Of a stretch of 55,784 nt of DNA, positions 34,481 through 43,300 are shown one piece after another. A model generated the notes under the pieces. It had not been told where the DNA came from. It saw only the letters and a program-made list of their open reading frames with translations, and made no database searches. This stretch comes from Syntrophomonadaceae bacterium (GTDB lineage: Bacteria > Bacillota_D > Dethiobacteria > DTU022): contig PUNU01000241.1 of NCBI GenBank assembly GCA_003551865.1, forward strand, positions 1-55,784, written 5' to 3'. Positions within the stretch are counted from its first letter, which is position 1, and each line of letters starts with the position of its first letter. Both the position numbers and the translations under genes were made by a program.

Positions 34481-34942
34481 TTGTATAAATTCGAAGGAAA
34501 ATTAATCGCCAGGGAATACCGTTTTGCCATCGTAGTCAGCCGTTTCAACGAATTTATTTCCAGCCATCTTTTAGACGGCGCCCTCGACTGCCTTAAACGG
34601 CATGAAGCAAAAGAAGATGCCGTCGATATTATCTGGGTCCCGGGCTCGTTCGAAATACCTCTGGCGGCGAAAAAAGCAGCCCGGAGCGAACGTTACGACG
34701 CGGTAATTTGCCTGGGGGCGGTAATCCGCGGAAGCACCCCTCATTTTGACTATGTGGCTTCCGAAGTGGCCAAGGGAGTGGCCAATGTAAGCCTCGAGAC
34801 CGGGCTCCCGGTTATATTCGGTATAATCACCAGCGACAACCTGGAGCAGGCTATTGAAAGAGCGGGCAGCAAATCCGGCAACAAAGGCTGGCAGGCCGCC
34901 GCTTCGGCGATCGAGATGGCCGATTTGAACAGCCAGCTGTAG
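34481..34942 (+). CDS. ribH: 6,7-dimethyl-8-ribityllumazine synthase
   Basis: Condenses the RibA/D and RibB products to lumazine. The family motifs [26 protein letters not shown] and [16 protein letters not shown] are present, and the phosphate-binding region follows in [21 protein letters not shown] at 34481 is preferred since AAAAGGAG at 34464-34471 is then spaced 9; the GTG at 34472 directly abuts that site. The 153 residues are the normal size. Last gene of the riboflavin operon, followed by a MITE copy. Confidence 0.97.
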   Translation: MYKFEGKLIAREYRFAIVVSRFNEFISSHLLDGALDCLKRHEAKEDAVDIIWVPGSFEIPLAAKKAARSERYDAVICLGAVIRGSTPHFDYVASEVAKGVANVSLETGLPVIFGIITSDNLEQAIERAGSKSGNKGWQAAASAIEMADLNSQL

Positions 34943-35002
34943 AGCGCGAACGTTAACCGAAATCTTTTCCGTTTAGAGATTCGCCGCTTATTTAAAAAGG
35001 AG

Positions 35003-35155
35003 GTAACTACAGCCTATTGTGCTTGTTGAATGAAAAGCGGCGCCACAGGGACGGTTTGAGCGTCCTCACTAATCTGGGTTCTGACCTTTGACTACTATTA
35101 TGGGAGACGGTGGAACCGTCCCCTTTGGCTTAGCGGGTTAGGCCTGAGTAATTAC
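35003..35155 (+). repeat. MITE-like element, copy 4 (with perfect 8-bp target duplication)
   Basis: A 153-bp copy starting GTAACTAC and ending GAGTAATTAC, slightly diverged within its ends. It is flanked by identical octamers AAAAGGAG at 34995-35002 and 35156-35163. The right octamer is the polA ribosome binding site. It carries the TCTGACCTTTGACTACTATT core type. Confidence 0.92.
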
Positions 35156-35163
35156 AAAAGGAG
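35156..35163 (+). promoter_or_regulatory. polA ribosome binding site, made of MITE target duplication
   Basis: AAAAGGAG is spaced 9 bases from the TTG start of polA. The same octamer is found on the other side of MITE copy 4, so this Shine-Dalgarno is one half of the target duplication. Confidence 0.85.
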
Positions 35164-35172
35164 CACGGTCAC

Positions 35173-37848
35173 TTGTCAGCCAAGCCGCCGGAAAAATTTA
35201 TAATCATCGATGGCAACAGCCTGTTATACAGGGCATTCTACGCCCTGCCTTCCTTGCAAAACCGCCGCGGGGAATATACCAACGCGGTATATGGTTTTAC
35301 CGGCATGCTTTTGAAACTGCTGGAAGAAGAAACCCCCGGTTATATCGCCGTGGCCTTTGATCCGCCCAGACCTTCATTTCGGGCCCGCATCGATAGCGAT
35401 TACAAGGGGCAGCGTGAAGAAACACCGCCCGAGCTGGGCGAACAGGTCCAGAGAACCCGCGAGATCCTCGAGGCGATGCACATTCCCATTTTCGAAGTTG
35501 AAGATTTTGAGGCCGATGATGTGATCGGCACTTTGGCCGATCAATTCACCGCCCGGGGTCATGAAGTTACCGTGGTTTCCGGTGACGCCGATCTCCTACA
35601 GCTAATTGGCGATAAGGTCGAGGTAATGCTGACCAAAAAAGGGATCAGCCAAATGGAACGTTACGATCTTTCCCGCTTGAAAGAAGAGTACGGGCTTGCA
35701 CCGCATCAAGTGATCGACTTTAAAGCCTTAAAAGGCGACGCCTCCGACAATATTCCCGGCGTGCCGGGCATCGGCGAGAAGACCGCCCGCAGCCTGATTG
35801 AGAAATACAGCTCCCTGGAAAATATATACGAAAACCTCGATCAGCTCAAAGAAAAAACCGCTAAGAACCTCGAAGAGTACAGCGATCAGCTCTACACCGG
35901 AAGAGAACTGGTGACCCTGCGCCGCGACGTGCCGGTTGAAGTCGATTGGGAAAAGTGCCGCTACGTTGAGCCCGACCATGAGCGTTTAATGAGCCTGTTC
36001 AAAGAGCTTGAATTCAAGAGCTTGATCAACCGGCTCAAAGCCGCGGAGAACGGAGAAGAAGCCGCCAGGGAATATCAGGCGGAGCGGTTAAATGATCTTG
36101 ATGCCCTGTCCGGGTTTTTGGACCGGCTCAAGGAGGGCGATACCCTGGCTTTACTGGTGGAAAACGAGCCGGGCCGCCCCGGCTGGCTTCAACCGGCATT
36201 TGTTCTGGCCCTGTCCGCCGGGCGGGATAGAGGCTGGTACTTTTCCCCGTCCGCTCTCGGTGGAAATGAAGAAAAGATGTGGAAACTCTTAGCCGGGGTT
36301 GCAGAACAGGGAGTCAGACTGCTGGTCCATAATCTCAAACACTGCTGCCACCTTTTTCTGCGTTGCGGCTTAAAATCTCCTCCTGTCGCTTTTGACACCT
36401 ACCTGGCTGCTTACCTGGCCGAACCGGCCCGCGGCGGCTACGAGCTGCCCACCTTGCTGCAGCTGCATTTAGGCTACGACAGCGAAGACCATACCGGCCG
36501 GAAAAAAGCACAGCCCGACTTTGAGCAGATCGCTCCCCGCATGGCGGAACAGGCGGGTAAAATGTTCGCCCTGCATGAGAGCCTCGAGGAACAGCTCCGG
36601 GAACAGGAGCTTCAGCCGCTTCTTCGTGATCTGGAGATGCCCCTGGCCGAGGTGCTGGCCCGCATGGAAAGGCAGGGCATGACTGTCGACGTCGATTACC
36701 TGCGCGATCTTTCCGCCGAAATCTGCAGCCGTCTGGAGGAGCTGGAAGAAAAAATCTACTCACTGGCCGGGGAAAGATTTAACCTTAATTCTCCCCAACA
36801 GCTTTCAAAAATCCTTTTTGACAAGCTCAAACTGCCGGAAATCCGGAAAACCAAGACCGGACGTTCCACCGATGCGCGGGTGCTGGAAGAACTGGCTCCG
36901 CACCACGAAATTGCCGCCCTGCTCCTGCACTACCGCCAGCTGACCAAGCTGGAAGGGACCTACCTTTCAGGCCTGATCGAGCTGGTGGATCCCCGGGAAC
37001 AAAAAATATATACCACCTTAAACCAGGCTGCTACCGCTACCGGCCGCTTGAGCAGCAGCGATCCCAATCTGCAGAACATCCCGGTGCGCCTCGAAGAAGG
37101 GCGGCGTATCAGGCGGGCTTTTGTTGCCTCGCAGGAAGAAAAAGTCCTTTTTGCCGCCGACTACTCCCAGGTGGAACTGCGCATTCTTGCCCATCTCTCC
37201 CGGGATCCGATCCTCGTCGAAGCTTTTAAAACCGGAGAGGATATCCACCGCCGCACTGCTGCCGAGGTAAACGCGATACCGCTGGAAGAAGTGACCCCGC
37301 TGATGCGTGAGAAAGCCAAGGCGGTTAACTTTGGGATTATCTACGGTTCCAGTGATTACGGCCTGGCTCAGAATCTGAAGATCCCCCGGTCCGAGGCCAA
37401 AGCATACATAGAAAGCTACTTTGAGCGTTACCGGGGGGTAAAGGACTATATGGAAAAAATTACAGAACAAGCCCGCGAGCACGGCTACGTAACCACCATG
37501 CTCAACCGGCGGCGCTACCTGCCTGAGATCTATTCTTCCAACCACAACATGCGCAGTTTTGCCGAAAGAATGGCCCTGAACACCCCGATCCAGGGATCGG
37601 CGGCCGATATTATCAAGCTGGCCATGCTTAAAGTCGACCGGTTAATCAGGGAAGGCGGCTTTGCTGCCGTAATGCTGCTGCAGATCCACGATGAACTGCT
37701 TTTTGAAATCAAGGAAACGGAACTGAACTTCTTTGCACCAATGGTTAAACAGGAAATGGAACAGGCCTTTGAGCTTTCCGTCCCTTTGCAGGTCGATCTC
37801 AAATGGGGCCACAACTGGGAAGAACTAAAAACTTTCGGGACAAGTTAG
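35173..37848 (+). CDS. polA: DNA polymerase I
   Basis: Repair and Okazaki-fragment polymerase of 891 residues. The 5'-3' exonuclease domain (first ~290 residues) has IDGNSLLYRAFYALP and FEADDVIGTLA. The middle 3'-5' exonuclease-like domain lacks the catalytic acidic pair (it reads TLALLVENE) and is likely inactive, as in Bacillus-type enzymes. The polymerase domain has AADYSQVELRILAHLS, the O helix EKAKAVNFGIIYG and the palm motif QIHDELLFE. The usual C-terminus is followed by TFGTS, encoded by repeat E. TTG at 35173 follows the duplicated AAAAGGAG. Confidence 0.97.
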   Translation: MSAKPPEKFIIIDGNSLLYRAFYALPSLQNRRGEYTNAVYGFTGMLLKLLEEETPGYIAVAFDPPRPSFRARIDSDYKGQREETPPELGEQVQRTREILEAMHIPIFEVEDFEADDVIGTLADQFTARGHEVTVVSGDADLLQLIGDKVEVMLTKKGISQMERYDLSRLKEEYGLAPHQVIDFKALKGDASDNIPGVPGIGEKTARSLIEKYSSLENIYENLDQLKEKTAKNLEEYSDQLYTGRELVTLRRDVPVEVDWEKCRYVEPDHERLMSLFKELEFKSLINRLKAAENGEEAAREYQAERLNDLDALSGFLDRLKEGDTLALLVENEPGRPGWLQPAFVLALSAGRDRGWYFSPSALGGNEEKMWKLLAGVAEQGVRLLVHNLKHCCHLFLRCGLKSPPVAFDTYLAAYLAEPARGGYELPTLLQLHLGYDSEDHTGRKKAQPDFEQIAPRMAEQAGKMFALHESLEEQLREQELQPLLRDLEMPLAEVLARMERQGMTVDVDYLRDLSAEICSRLEELEEKIYSLAGERFNLNSPQQLSKILFDKLKLPEIRKTKTGRSTDARVLEELAPHHEIAALLLHYRQLTKLEGTYLSGLIELVDPREQKIYTTLNQAATATGRLSSSDPNLQNIPVRLEEGRRIRRAFVASQEEKVLFAADYSQVELRILAHLSRDPILVEAFKTGEDIHRRTAAEVNAIPLEEVTPLMREKAKAVNFGIIYGSSDYGLAQNLKIPRSEAKAYIESYFERYRGVKDYMEKITEQAREHGYVTTMLNRRRYLPEIYSSNHNMRSFAERMALNTPIQGSAADIIKLAMLKVDRLIREGGFAAVMLLQIHDELLFEIKETELNFFAPMVKQEMEQAFELSVPLQVDLKWGHNWEELKTFGTS

Positions 37849-37858
37849 TTAATCATAC
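37826..37858 (+). repeat. Repeat E, copy 2 (3' end of polA)
   Basis: TTTCGGGACAAGTTAGTTAA follows CTAAAAAC. It encodes the last five residues of polA and its TAG stop, and abuts MITE copy 5. Confidence 0.75.
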
Positions 37859-37999
37859 ATTACTACTCAGTCTATTTACCTTGTTGAGTAAAAAGCGGTG
37901 CCATGGGGACGGTTCGAGCGTTCCTGAGCGCAGCGAAGGCCGAAGGGTAAACGATGGAACCGTCCCCTATGGCATAGCGGGTTTTGCCTGAGTAGTTAC
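37859..37999 (+). repeat. MITE-like element, copy 5
   Basis: A 141-bp copy of the GAGCGCAGCG core type. The right end CTGAGTAGTTAC is intact; the left end has two mismatches (ATTACTACTCAG). No clear target duplication remains: repeat E lies directly left and a truncated repeat B directly right. Confidence 0.85.
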
Positions 38000-38000
38000 A

Positions 38001-38028
38001 ACAGAACAAACTTAATTGACAGAGCACT
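38001..38028 (-). repeat. Repeat B, copy 3 (truncated)
   Basis: ACAGAACAAACTTAATTGAC on the plus strand is the complement of the left half of repeat B. The other half is missing where MITE copy 5 begins. Confidence 0.7.
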
Positions 38029-38061
38029 AGCATGCCCCAAACTATTGAGGGAGAGTGGTCG

Positions 38062-38904
38062 ATGCCCGAACTGCCCGAAGTGGAAGTAATCCGCTGTACC
38101 CTCGAGCCGCTGATCATGGGCAAAACCTTTGTTTCACCGGTTCTCTATATGTCTTCGACGATTGAATACCCGGGCCCGGAGGAGTTTTGTGCCTTCCTTT
38201 CCGGGCGCAGGGTTGAAAGGATCGGGCGTAAAGGCAAATACCTGCTGATTGATCTCGATCGGGGCTTTCTGGCAATTCATTTGCGCATGACCGGTAACCT
38301 GATCTACTGCGAAAGAGAGCAGACCCACGAAGATCGCTTTCTCCGCATTGGCCTGCCGTTCAGCGACGGATCGGCCCTGTATTTTTCCGACATGCGTCGT
38401 TTCGGCCGGATCTGGCTGGTGGAAAGCGAAGAAGAACTGGCTTTAAGAGTCCTGAAAAATGTCGGCCCAGACATACTGGACGAAGTGGACCGGGATAAAT
38501 TTTGCCGGTTGCTTGCCAAAAGAAATTCCACTCGCCTGAAGACCCTGCTCCTTGACCAGAAATTTATCGCCGGCATGGGCAATATTTATACCGATGAATG
38601 CCTGCACCGCTGCGGGCTTCACCCGCTCAGACAGGCCGGCACCCTGGAACGTGCCGAAGTGGAAAAACTTTATGCGGTTATCCGGGAGGTCCTGGCCGAA
38701 GGCATCGAGTTCGGGGGAACCAGCATCCGCAATTACCGCAACGCCGCCGGCGCCCTGGGCGATTTCCAGTCCAGGCTGGCCGTTTACGGACGCAGGGGAG
38801 AGCACTGCCGCTGCTGTGGTGCTGTGATTGAAAAAATAAACGCCGCCGGCCGGGGCACCTATTACTGCCCCCGGTGCCAAAAAATTTCGGGACACGTTAG
38901 TTAA
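38062..38904 (+). CDS. mutM: Formamidopyrimidine-DNA glycosylase
   Basis: Excises oxidised purines such as 8-oxoguanine. The start PELPEVEVIR is essential because the proline amino group is the nucleophile, so ATG at 38062 is certain; it follows GGGAGAG. The conserved lysine lies in GRKGKYLLIDL, the helix-two-turn-helix in LLDQKFIAGMGNIYTDECL, and the zinc finger is CRCCG...YYCPRCQ. After the usual end at CPRCQK the protein carries ISGHVS from repeat E. The length is 280 residues. It lies in the conserved polA-mutM-coaE order. Confidence 0.97.
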   Translation: MPELPEVEVIRCTLEPLIMGKTFVSPVLYMSSTIEYPGPEEFCAFLSGRRVERIGRKGKYLLIDLDRGFLAIHLRMTGNLIYCEREQTHEDRFLRIGLPFSDGSALYFSDMRRFGRIWLVESEEELALRVLKNVGPDILDEVDRDKFCRLLAKRNSTRLKTLLLDQKFIAGMGNIYTDECLHRCGLHPLRQAGTLERAEVEKLYAVIREVLAEGIEFGGTSIRNYRNAAGALGDFQSRLAVYGRRGEHCRCCGAVIEKINAAGRGTYYCPRCQKISGHVS

Positions 38905-38915
38905 TTATATTTTCA
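38878..38915 (+). repeat. Repeat E, copy 3 (3' end of mutM)
   Basis: TTTCGGGACACGTTAGTTAA followed by TTATATTTTC. It supplies the last six residues and the stop codon of mutM. Confidence 0.8.
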
Positions 38916-38978
38916 AAATATTTGCCTGCTTATATGCTTTCTATTTTCGCTTTAATACGCTGAAGGAAATGTTGTCAA

Positions 38979-39581
38979 ATGCTTATTATTGGTCTAACCG
39001 GGGGGATTGCCTCGGGAAAAAGCATGGTTGCCAAGATGCTGGCAGAAAAGGGGGCCTACCTTATCGATGCCGATCAGCTGGCCAGGGAGGTAGTTGAACC
39101 CGATCAACCGGCCTGGAGAGAGATCGTCGAATGGCTGGGTGAATCAATTTTGCTTCCCGATCGCAGGATTGACCGGGCCGGGCTGTCCCGCCTGGTTTTC
39201 AATGATCGCGGCATGCTGGAGAAGTTAAACAAGATTGTCCACCCCCGGGTTGGTTCCCGCTTTGTCAACCGCTCGGAGGAGATCAGGCAGAAGGATCCCG
39301 AGGCGGTGGTGGTCTATGACATCCCTCTTCTGATTGAAGCGGGCATGCAGCAGATCGTAGACGTGGTTCTTTTGGTATATGTTCCCCGCGAGGTGCAGAT
39401 TGATCGCCTTAAAATGAGAGACGGCCTTGACAGAAAAGATGCCGAACAACGCCTTCGAGTCCAGATGCCCCTGGAAGAGAAAAAAAAGTATGCCCACACG
39501 GTGATAGACAACAGCGGATCACTTGATGAAACTGCCCGCCAGGTCGAAGTTTTTTGGCGGACTGTTTGCGAGCAAAGATAA
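38979..39581 (+). CDS. coaE: Dephospho-CoA kinase
   Basis: Last step of coenzyme A synthesis. The P-loop GLTGGIASGKSMV is at the very start, followed by DADQLAREV and the lid region KMRDGLDRKDAEQRL. The length of 200 residues is normal. ATG at 38979 follows AAGGAA. In Bacillus ytaF lies between mutM and coaE; here only 74 bases with the end of repeat E separate them. Confidence 0.96.
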   Translation: MLIIGLTGGIASGKSMVAKMLAEKGAYLIDADQLAREVVEPDQPAWREIVEWLGESILLPDRRIDRAGLSRLVFNDRGMLEKLNKIVHPRVGSRFVNRSEEIRQKDPEAVVVYDIPLLIEAGMQQIVDVVLLVYVPREVQIDRLKMRDGLDRKDAEQRLRVQMPLEEKKKYAHTVIDNSGSLDETARQVEVFWRTVCEQR

Positions 39582-39599
39582 CCGGTAAGGAGATGGATC

Positions 39600-40604
39600 A
39601 TGCAAACGGTAACTTTAATCAGGGGCGACGGAATCGGCCCCGAGATAATGGAAGCGGCTTTAAAAGTAATAGAAGCAGTGGGAGTTAAATTGAGCTGGGA
39701 GGAGGTTACCGCCGGCGAAGAAGCTGTAGAAGAATATGGCACACCCCTACCCGAAGCTGTACTCAACTCCGTTAAAAAAACAGGGATCTGCCTGAAGGCT
39801 CCTTTTACAACACCGGTTGGTTCGGGTTTTCGCAGTGTCAACGTGGCCATACGCATGGAGCTTGACCTTTATGCCAACCTGCGCCCCGCCAAAAGTTTCC
39901 CCGGGGTTATATCCCCGTACAAGGACATCGACCTGGTCGTGGTGCGGGAAAATACTGAAGACCTGTATTCCGGGGTCGAGCATATGGTTGGCCGGGATGC
40001 GGCGGAAAGCATCAAGATTATCACCCGCAGGGCTTCTGAGCGTATTGTGCATTTTGCTTTTCGCCATGCCCTGAATGCCGGGCGCAAAAAAGTGACCGCG
40101 GTGCACAAAGCCAATATCCTTAAGCTTTCAGACGGGCTGTTTTTGGAAACCGCCCGCCGGGTGGCGCAGGAGTATCCCGAAATTGAATTTGAAGACCGCA
40201 TAGTTGACAACATGGCCATGCAGCTGGTGCAGAAGCCCTGGCAGTACGATGTCATGGTAATGCCCAACCTTTACGGTGATATCTTATCCGACCTCTGCGC
40301 AGGCCTGGTCGGCGGGCTCGGCCTGGTTCCGGGCGCCAATATCGGTGATGAAGCGGCGATGTTTGAGCCGGTGCACGGCAGTGCCCCCAAGTATGCCGGG
40401 CAAAACCGGGCCAATCCGACGGCCATGATCATGGCAGCGGTTTTAATGCTCGCCTATATGGGCGAAAAAGAGGCGGCCAAACGCATAGAAACCGCCTTGA
40501 CTGCCCTGATCAAAGAAGGCAAGCAGGTTACCGCCGACCTCGGCGGTAACGCCGGAACCGCGGAAATGGTTGAAGCCCTGGTCGAAAGGATCAGGGGCCT
40601 GTAG
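39600..40604 (+). CDS. NAD-dependent isocitrate dehydrogenase-like protein
   Basis: Member of the isocitrate/isopropylmalate dehydrogenase family, 334 residues. The N-terminal [11 protein letters not shown], the substrate loop [19 protein letters not shown], the catalytic lysine region [12 protein letters not shown], the metal site [15 protein letters not shown] and the cofactor element [17 protein letters not shown] are all present. The SVN...R loop and the pattern HGSAPKYAG favour isocitrate over isopropylmalate, and a short NAD-type form; homoisocitrate or 3-isopropylmalate activity cannot be excluded. ATG at 39600 follows AAGGAG. No other citrate-cycle gene is nearby. Confidence 0.85.
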   Translation: MQTVTLIRGDGIGPEIMEAALKVIEAVGVKLSWEEVTAGEEAVEEYGTPLPEAVLNSVKKTGICLKAPFTTPVGSGFRSVNVAIRMELDLYANLRPAKSFPGVISPYKDIDLVVVRENTEDLYSGVEHMVGRDAAESIKIITRRASERIVHFAFRHALNAGRKKVTAVHKANILKLSDGLFLETARRVAQEYPEIEFEDRIVDNMAMQLVQKPWQYDVMVMPNLYGDILSDLCAGLVGGLGLVPGANIGDEAAMFEPVHGSAPKYAGQNRANPTAMIMAAVLMLAYMGEKEAAKRIETALTALIKEGKQVTADLGGNAGTAEMVEALVERIRGL

Positions 40605-40632
40605 GGTCAATAATCAAGGAGGGTCACTGTCA

Positions 40633-41481
40633 ATGCGCGTTACCGCCCTTTCTCTGGCGGGAGTCAGTATGCACAGCATCGATAGATACTGCACCGATAC
40701 AGCTGTTCTGCTGAAAAATACGGGTGCCCGGCTGGCGGTTCTGCCCGCCTACAGCTCCCTGCTCCTCGGCCTGCATACCGGTATTCTGGAAGGTGGTAAT
40801 GATTTTACAAGTGCCTGCCGTTTTTACCTGCGCAACAGTGGCAGCTGGAATGAACGGTTTCTTGAGCTTCACAGTTCCATGGCCCGTCAGGCAGGCCTCT
40901 ACCTGGCTGCCGGAACCATATTTGAAAACAAGGCGGGCCGAAACTACCACACCGCCTGCTGTTTCGATCCTTCGGGCAGCATTTGCTGCAGACAGAGGCA
41001 GACCCACCTTACCCGTTTTGAGCACGCACTCGGTCTGAACAGGGCAGATAAGCTGGAAGTACTTAAAATAGGAGACAGGCAGGTCGGCCTGCTTGTCGGC
41101 AATGATGTGCGGCACCCGGAGGTAGGCCGGATTTTTGCCTTTCTCGGCGCCGACATCCTGGTTCACAGCGGGGCCGTTGATTCGCATCTTTACTGCTGGC
41201 CGCAGGCGGCCGGCCTGTGGGCTCAGGTCCAGCAGAACCAGCTTTGGGGTGTTGAAGCACAGCTCTGCGGCTCAGTTGCTGATCTTACTTTTGGGGCAGG
41301 GTCAGCGGTGCTCGGTCCCTGTGAAATTACCACGGGATTATCCGGTTACCTGGCCCGCGGCTACCCGCAAAGCCCTGCGGTCACAGCCGAGCTGGATGAA
41401 GAACTCCTCCTGCAGATAAGGCAAAAATATCCAATTCTAAGCCTGTTGAACCCGTCTGCCTACGATGATCTGCTTGCCTGA
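40633..41481 (+). CDS. Nitrilase-fold protein lacking the catalytic triad
   Basis: A 282-residue protein with the carbon-nitrogen hydrolase fold but no active-site residue. The glutamate position reads LAVLPAYSS (normally PEY), the lysine position reads RQRQTHLT (normally RKxH), and the cysteine position reads LLVGNDVRHPE (normally CxD). The fold is otherwise recognisable, including DVRHPE and GADILVHSGA. It follows the dehydrogenase gene and comes 57 bases before an intact nitrilase homologue, so it may be a regulatory or structural partner. ATG at 40633 follows GGAGGG; an upstream frame into the dehydrogenase gene is unlikely to be used. Confidence 0.75.
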   Translation: MRVTALSLAGVSMHSIDRYCTDTAVLLKNTGARLAVLPAYSSLLLGLHTGILEGGNDFTSACRFYLRNSGSWNERFLELHSSMARQAGLYLAAGTIFENKAGRNYHTACCFDPSGSICCRQRQTHLTRFEHALGLNRADKLEVLKIGDRQVGLLVGNDVRHPEVGRIFAFLGADILVHSGAVDSHLYCWPQAAGLWAQVQQNQLWGVEAQLCGSVADLTFGAGSAVLGPCEITTGLSGYLARGYPQSPAVTAELDEELLLQIRQKYPILSLLNPSAYDDLLA

Positions 41482-41538
41482 AACAGGGACCCCGTAAATT
41501 TAATGACCTTGAAAGAGTGGCGAAGAGGAAAAGTGAGC

Positions 41539-42615
41539 ATGGAGAGATTAAAGGAAATAATGTTTCGGCACTGGTTGGCCTGGTCGTGCCGGCCGGGCCG
41601 GATCAAAAAGCACCTGCAGGCCGCCCTGCCCCGTCCGGAAAAAGCCGGACCAATCGACCGGCGCAGGATCAGGGTCGCCGCCCTTCAACTGGAACTTAAG
41701 CTCTTTGAAAGTCCGCTTGACTATGCCGATGAAATGCACCGGCGGGTTAAAGAGGCCGCAGCAGAAGGTGCCCGCCTGATTGCTTTCCCGGAATATAACA
41801 ATATTTCACTTTTGGGATTACTGCCCGGGGCCGAACAGATGCTGGAAGATAGCACGGCTAATTTGGAGAATGAAAGCGGCGAGGAATCTGCAGGCTTTGA
41901 CATCGGGGGTATCAAGGTTACAGATGTTTTTGCCTATATGACTCCCGCTGTTAATTCTGTTGTAAATGCGACATTTTCCAGCCTGGCCTCCACCTATAAC
42001 ACCTGGATTATGGCCGGCAGCTATGTGCTGGCTCATAACGGTGGGATAGTAAACAGGGCTTTTCTTTTCGGCCCGGACGGTGCTTTGATCGGAACACAGG
42101 ACAAGGTTCACCTGCTGCCGATGGAGGCTGAATGGAAATTGGCGAGGGGCACCCGGTTTAGTGTTTTTGAAACCCCGCTGGGCAGTCTGGCTTTTCCGGT
42201 ATGCATGGATGCCACCTACTTTGAATCATTCCGCATCCTGGAGCAAAAAGGGGCCGAAATAGCGCTGCTGCCGATTGCCAATTTGGAGCCCTACAACTAC
42301 TGGATGGCCCTGCGCGGTATCTGGCCCCGGGTCCAGGAAAGCCCGATTTACGGGATAAAAAGTGCGCTCGTCGGTGACCTCTACGGTCTTTCTTTCACCG
42401 GCCGGGCCGGCATTTTTGCCCCCCTGGAAATTACCCCGAACAAAGACGGGATTATAACCGAGGTGGAACCTTTTGATAGGGAAGGACTTGCCGTGGCCGA
42501 CGTTGATCTTGAAGCTCTTGCCGAACTGCGCCGGGAGCATCCCTGGCGTGACCGTAACGAAGCTCTTTACAGGCGCTACTTTCCCCGAACGTACCGGAAC
42601 GGAAGCGACACCTAA
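41539..42615 (+). CDS. Carbon-nitrogen hydrolase (nitrilase superfamily)
   Basis: Amidase or nitrilase-type enzyme with the full triad: glutamate in IAFPEYNN, lysine in GTQDKVHLLP, cysteine in LAFPVCMDATYFES. The domain begins at RIRVAALQLELK, after about 45 basic N-terminal residues of unknown role. ATG at 41539 fits AGAGGA at 41524-41529; an earlier in-frame ATG at 41503 has a weaker site and would add 12 residues. Length 358 residues. The substrate cannot be told from sequence. It is paired with the inactive homologue upstream. Confidence 0.85.
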   Translation: MERLKEIMFRHWLAWSCRPGRIKKHLQAALPRPEKAGPIDRRRIRVAALQLELKLFESPLDYADEMHRRVKEAAAEGARLIAFPEYNNISLLGLLPGAEQMLEDSTANLENESGEESAGFDIGGIKVTDVFAYMTPAVNSVVNATFSSLASTYNTWIMAGSYVLAHNGGIVNRAFLFGPDGALIGTQDKVHLLPMEAEWKLARGTRFSVFETPLGSLAFPVCMDATYFESFRILEQKGAEIALLPIANLEPYNYWMALRGIWPRVQESPIYGIKSALVGDLYGLSFTGRAGIFAPLEITPNKDGIITEVEPFDREGLAVADVDLEALAELRREHPWRDRNEALYRRYFPRTYRNGSDT

Positions 42616-42755
42616 AACCACAGCGGATGGTGTTTTGACCATTAAAGATGTGACAATAAGACCGGTTATTTATTGACAGGGAGCCGCTGAAAACTTGATG
42701 GAATTGTCTGCCCGGGCATCGCAGTTTTATCGAAGGTCCTCGCTTTGCTTTATGG

Positions 42756-43232
42756 CTAATCCTTTTTTATATCTGCAAACTCTCCTCCGGTGACCAGTTG
42801 AAGATGCTCGAGAGTGATCGGCAGCAATGAGTTGGCGGTGCCGGCCGCGGTGTAGACTACAGCAAAGCGGCGCATGGAGTTGTCCAAAAAGATCGGCACT
42901 CTTTCATCAATATCAAAGGGACATACCCCGCCGACCCGGTAACCGGTAACTTCCTGCACTTCTTCAGGGCTGGCGATCTTTGCCTTTTTCCCGCCCAGTA
43001 AAGTTTTTACCTTTTTGTCACTGATTTTTATGTCGCCTGCGGCTACAAAAAGACCATACTTGTCGCCGCAGCGAAAAAGAATTGACTTGGCGATTTGCCC
43101 CAGTTCAACCTCCAGGGCTTCGGCGGCACTGGTCGAAGTTCTTGTAGTCTGGTCAACTTGCCGCGGGGCCAGGTCCAGGTTGAATTTTTCCAGGTATTTC
43201 CTCACTCTTTCCAGGTAAGCGTTTTCGGTCAT
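42756..43232 (-). CDS. ybaK: YbaK/ProX-type aminoacyl-tRNA deacylase
   Basis: Single YbaK domain of 158 residues, a family that hydrolyses mischarged tRNA such as Cys-tRNA(Pro). The conserved lysine is in LGQIAKSILFRCG, followed by LFVAAGDIKISDKKVKTLLG and TGYRVGGVCPFDI. ATG at 43232 is preferred with GAGGTG spaced 6 bases; a GTG at 43241 lies inside that site. It converges with the nitrilase gene, 140 bases apart, with no clear terminator between. It may be the last gene of the minus-strand run that starts at the acyl-CoA ligase, but that is not shown. Confidence 0.92.
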   Translation of the reverse strand: MTENAYLERVRKYLEKFNLDLAPRQVDQTTRTSTSAAEALEVELGQIAKSILFRCGDKYGLFVAAGDIKISDKKVKTLLGGKKAKIASPEEVQEVTGYRVGGVCPFDIDERVPIFLDNSMRRFAVVYTAAGTANSLLPITLEHLQLVTGGEFADIKKD

Positions 43233-43300
43233 TACCGGCACCTCGCTTTAGCGGTGGTCATATGGTTCGAGATTATGCTGTAATTACAGGAAAAACCGCT

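Noticed and set aside
37859..37999. Target duplication around MITE copy 5
   Set aside because: The flanking octamers differ at about half the positions, and other repeats abut both sides.
37872..38123. Reading frames through MITE copies, with peptides such as GDGSIVFPSAFAA
   Set aside because: They recur because the repeat recurs, have no ribosome site, and follow the repeat boundaries rather than a protein family.
39600..40604. 3-isopropylmalate dehydrogenase (leuB)
   Set aside because: The substrate loop and HGSAPKYAG element fit isocitrate dehydrogenase better and no leucine genes are near; homoisocitrate activity is still possible.
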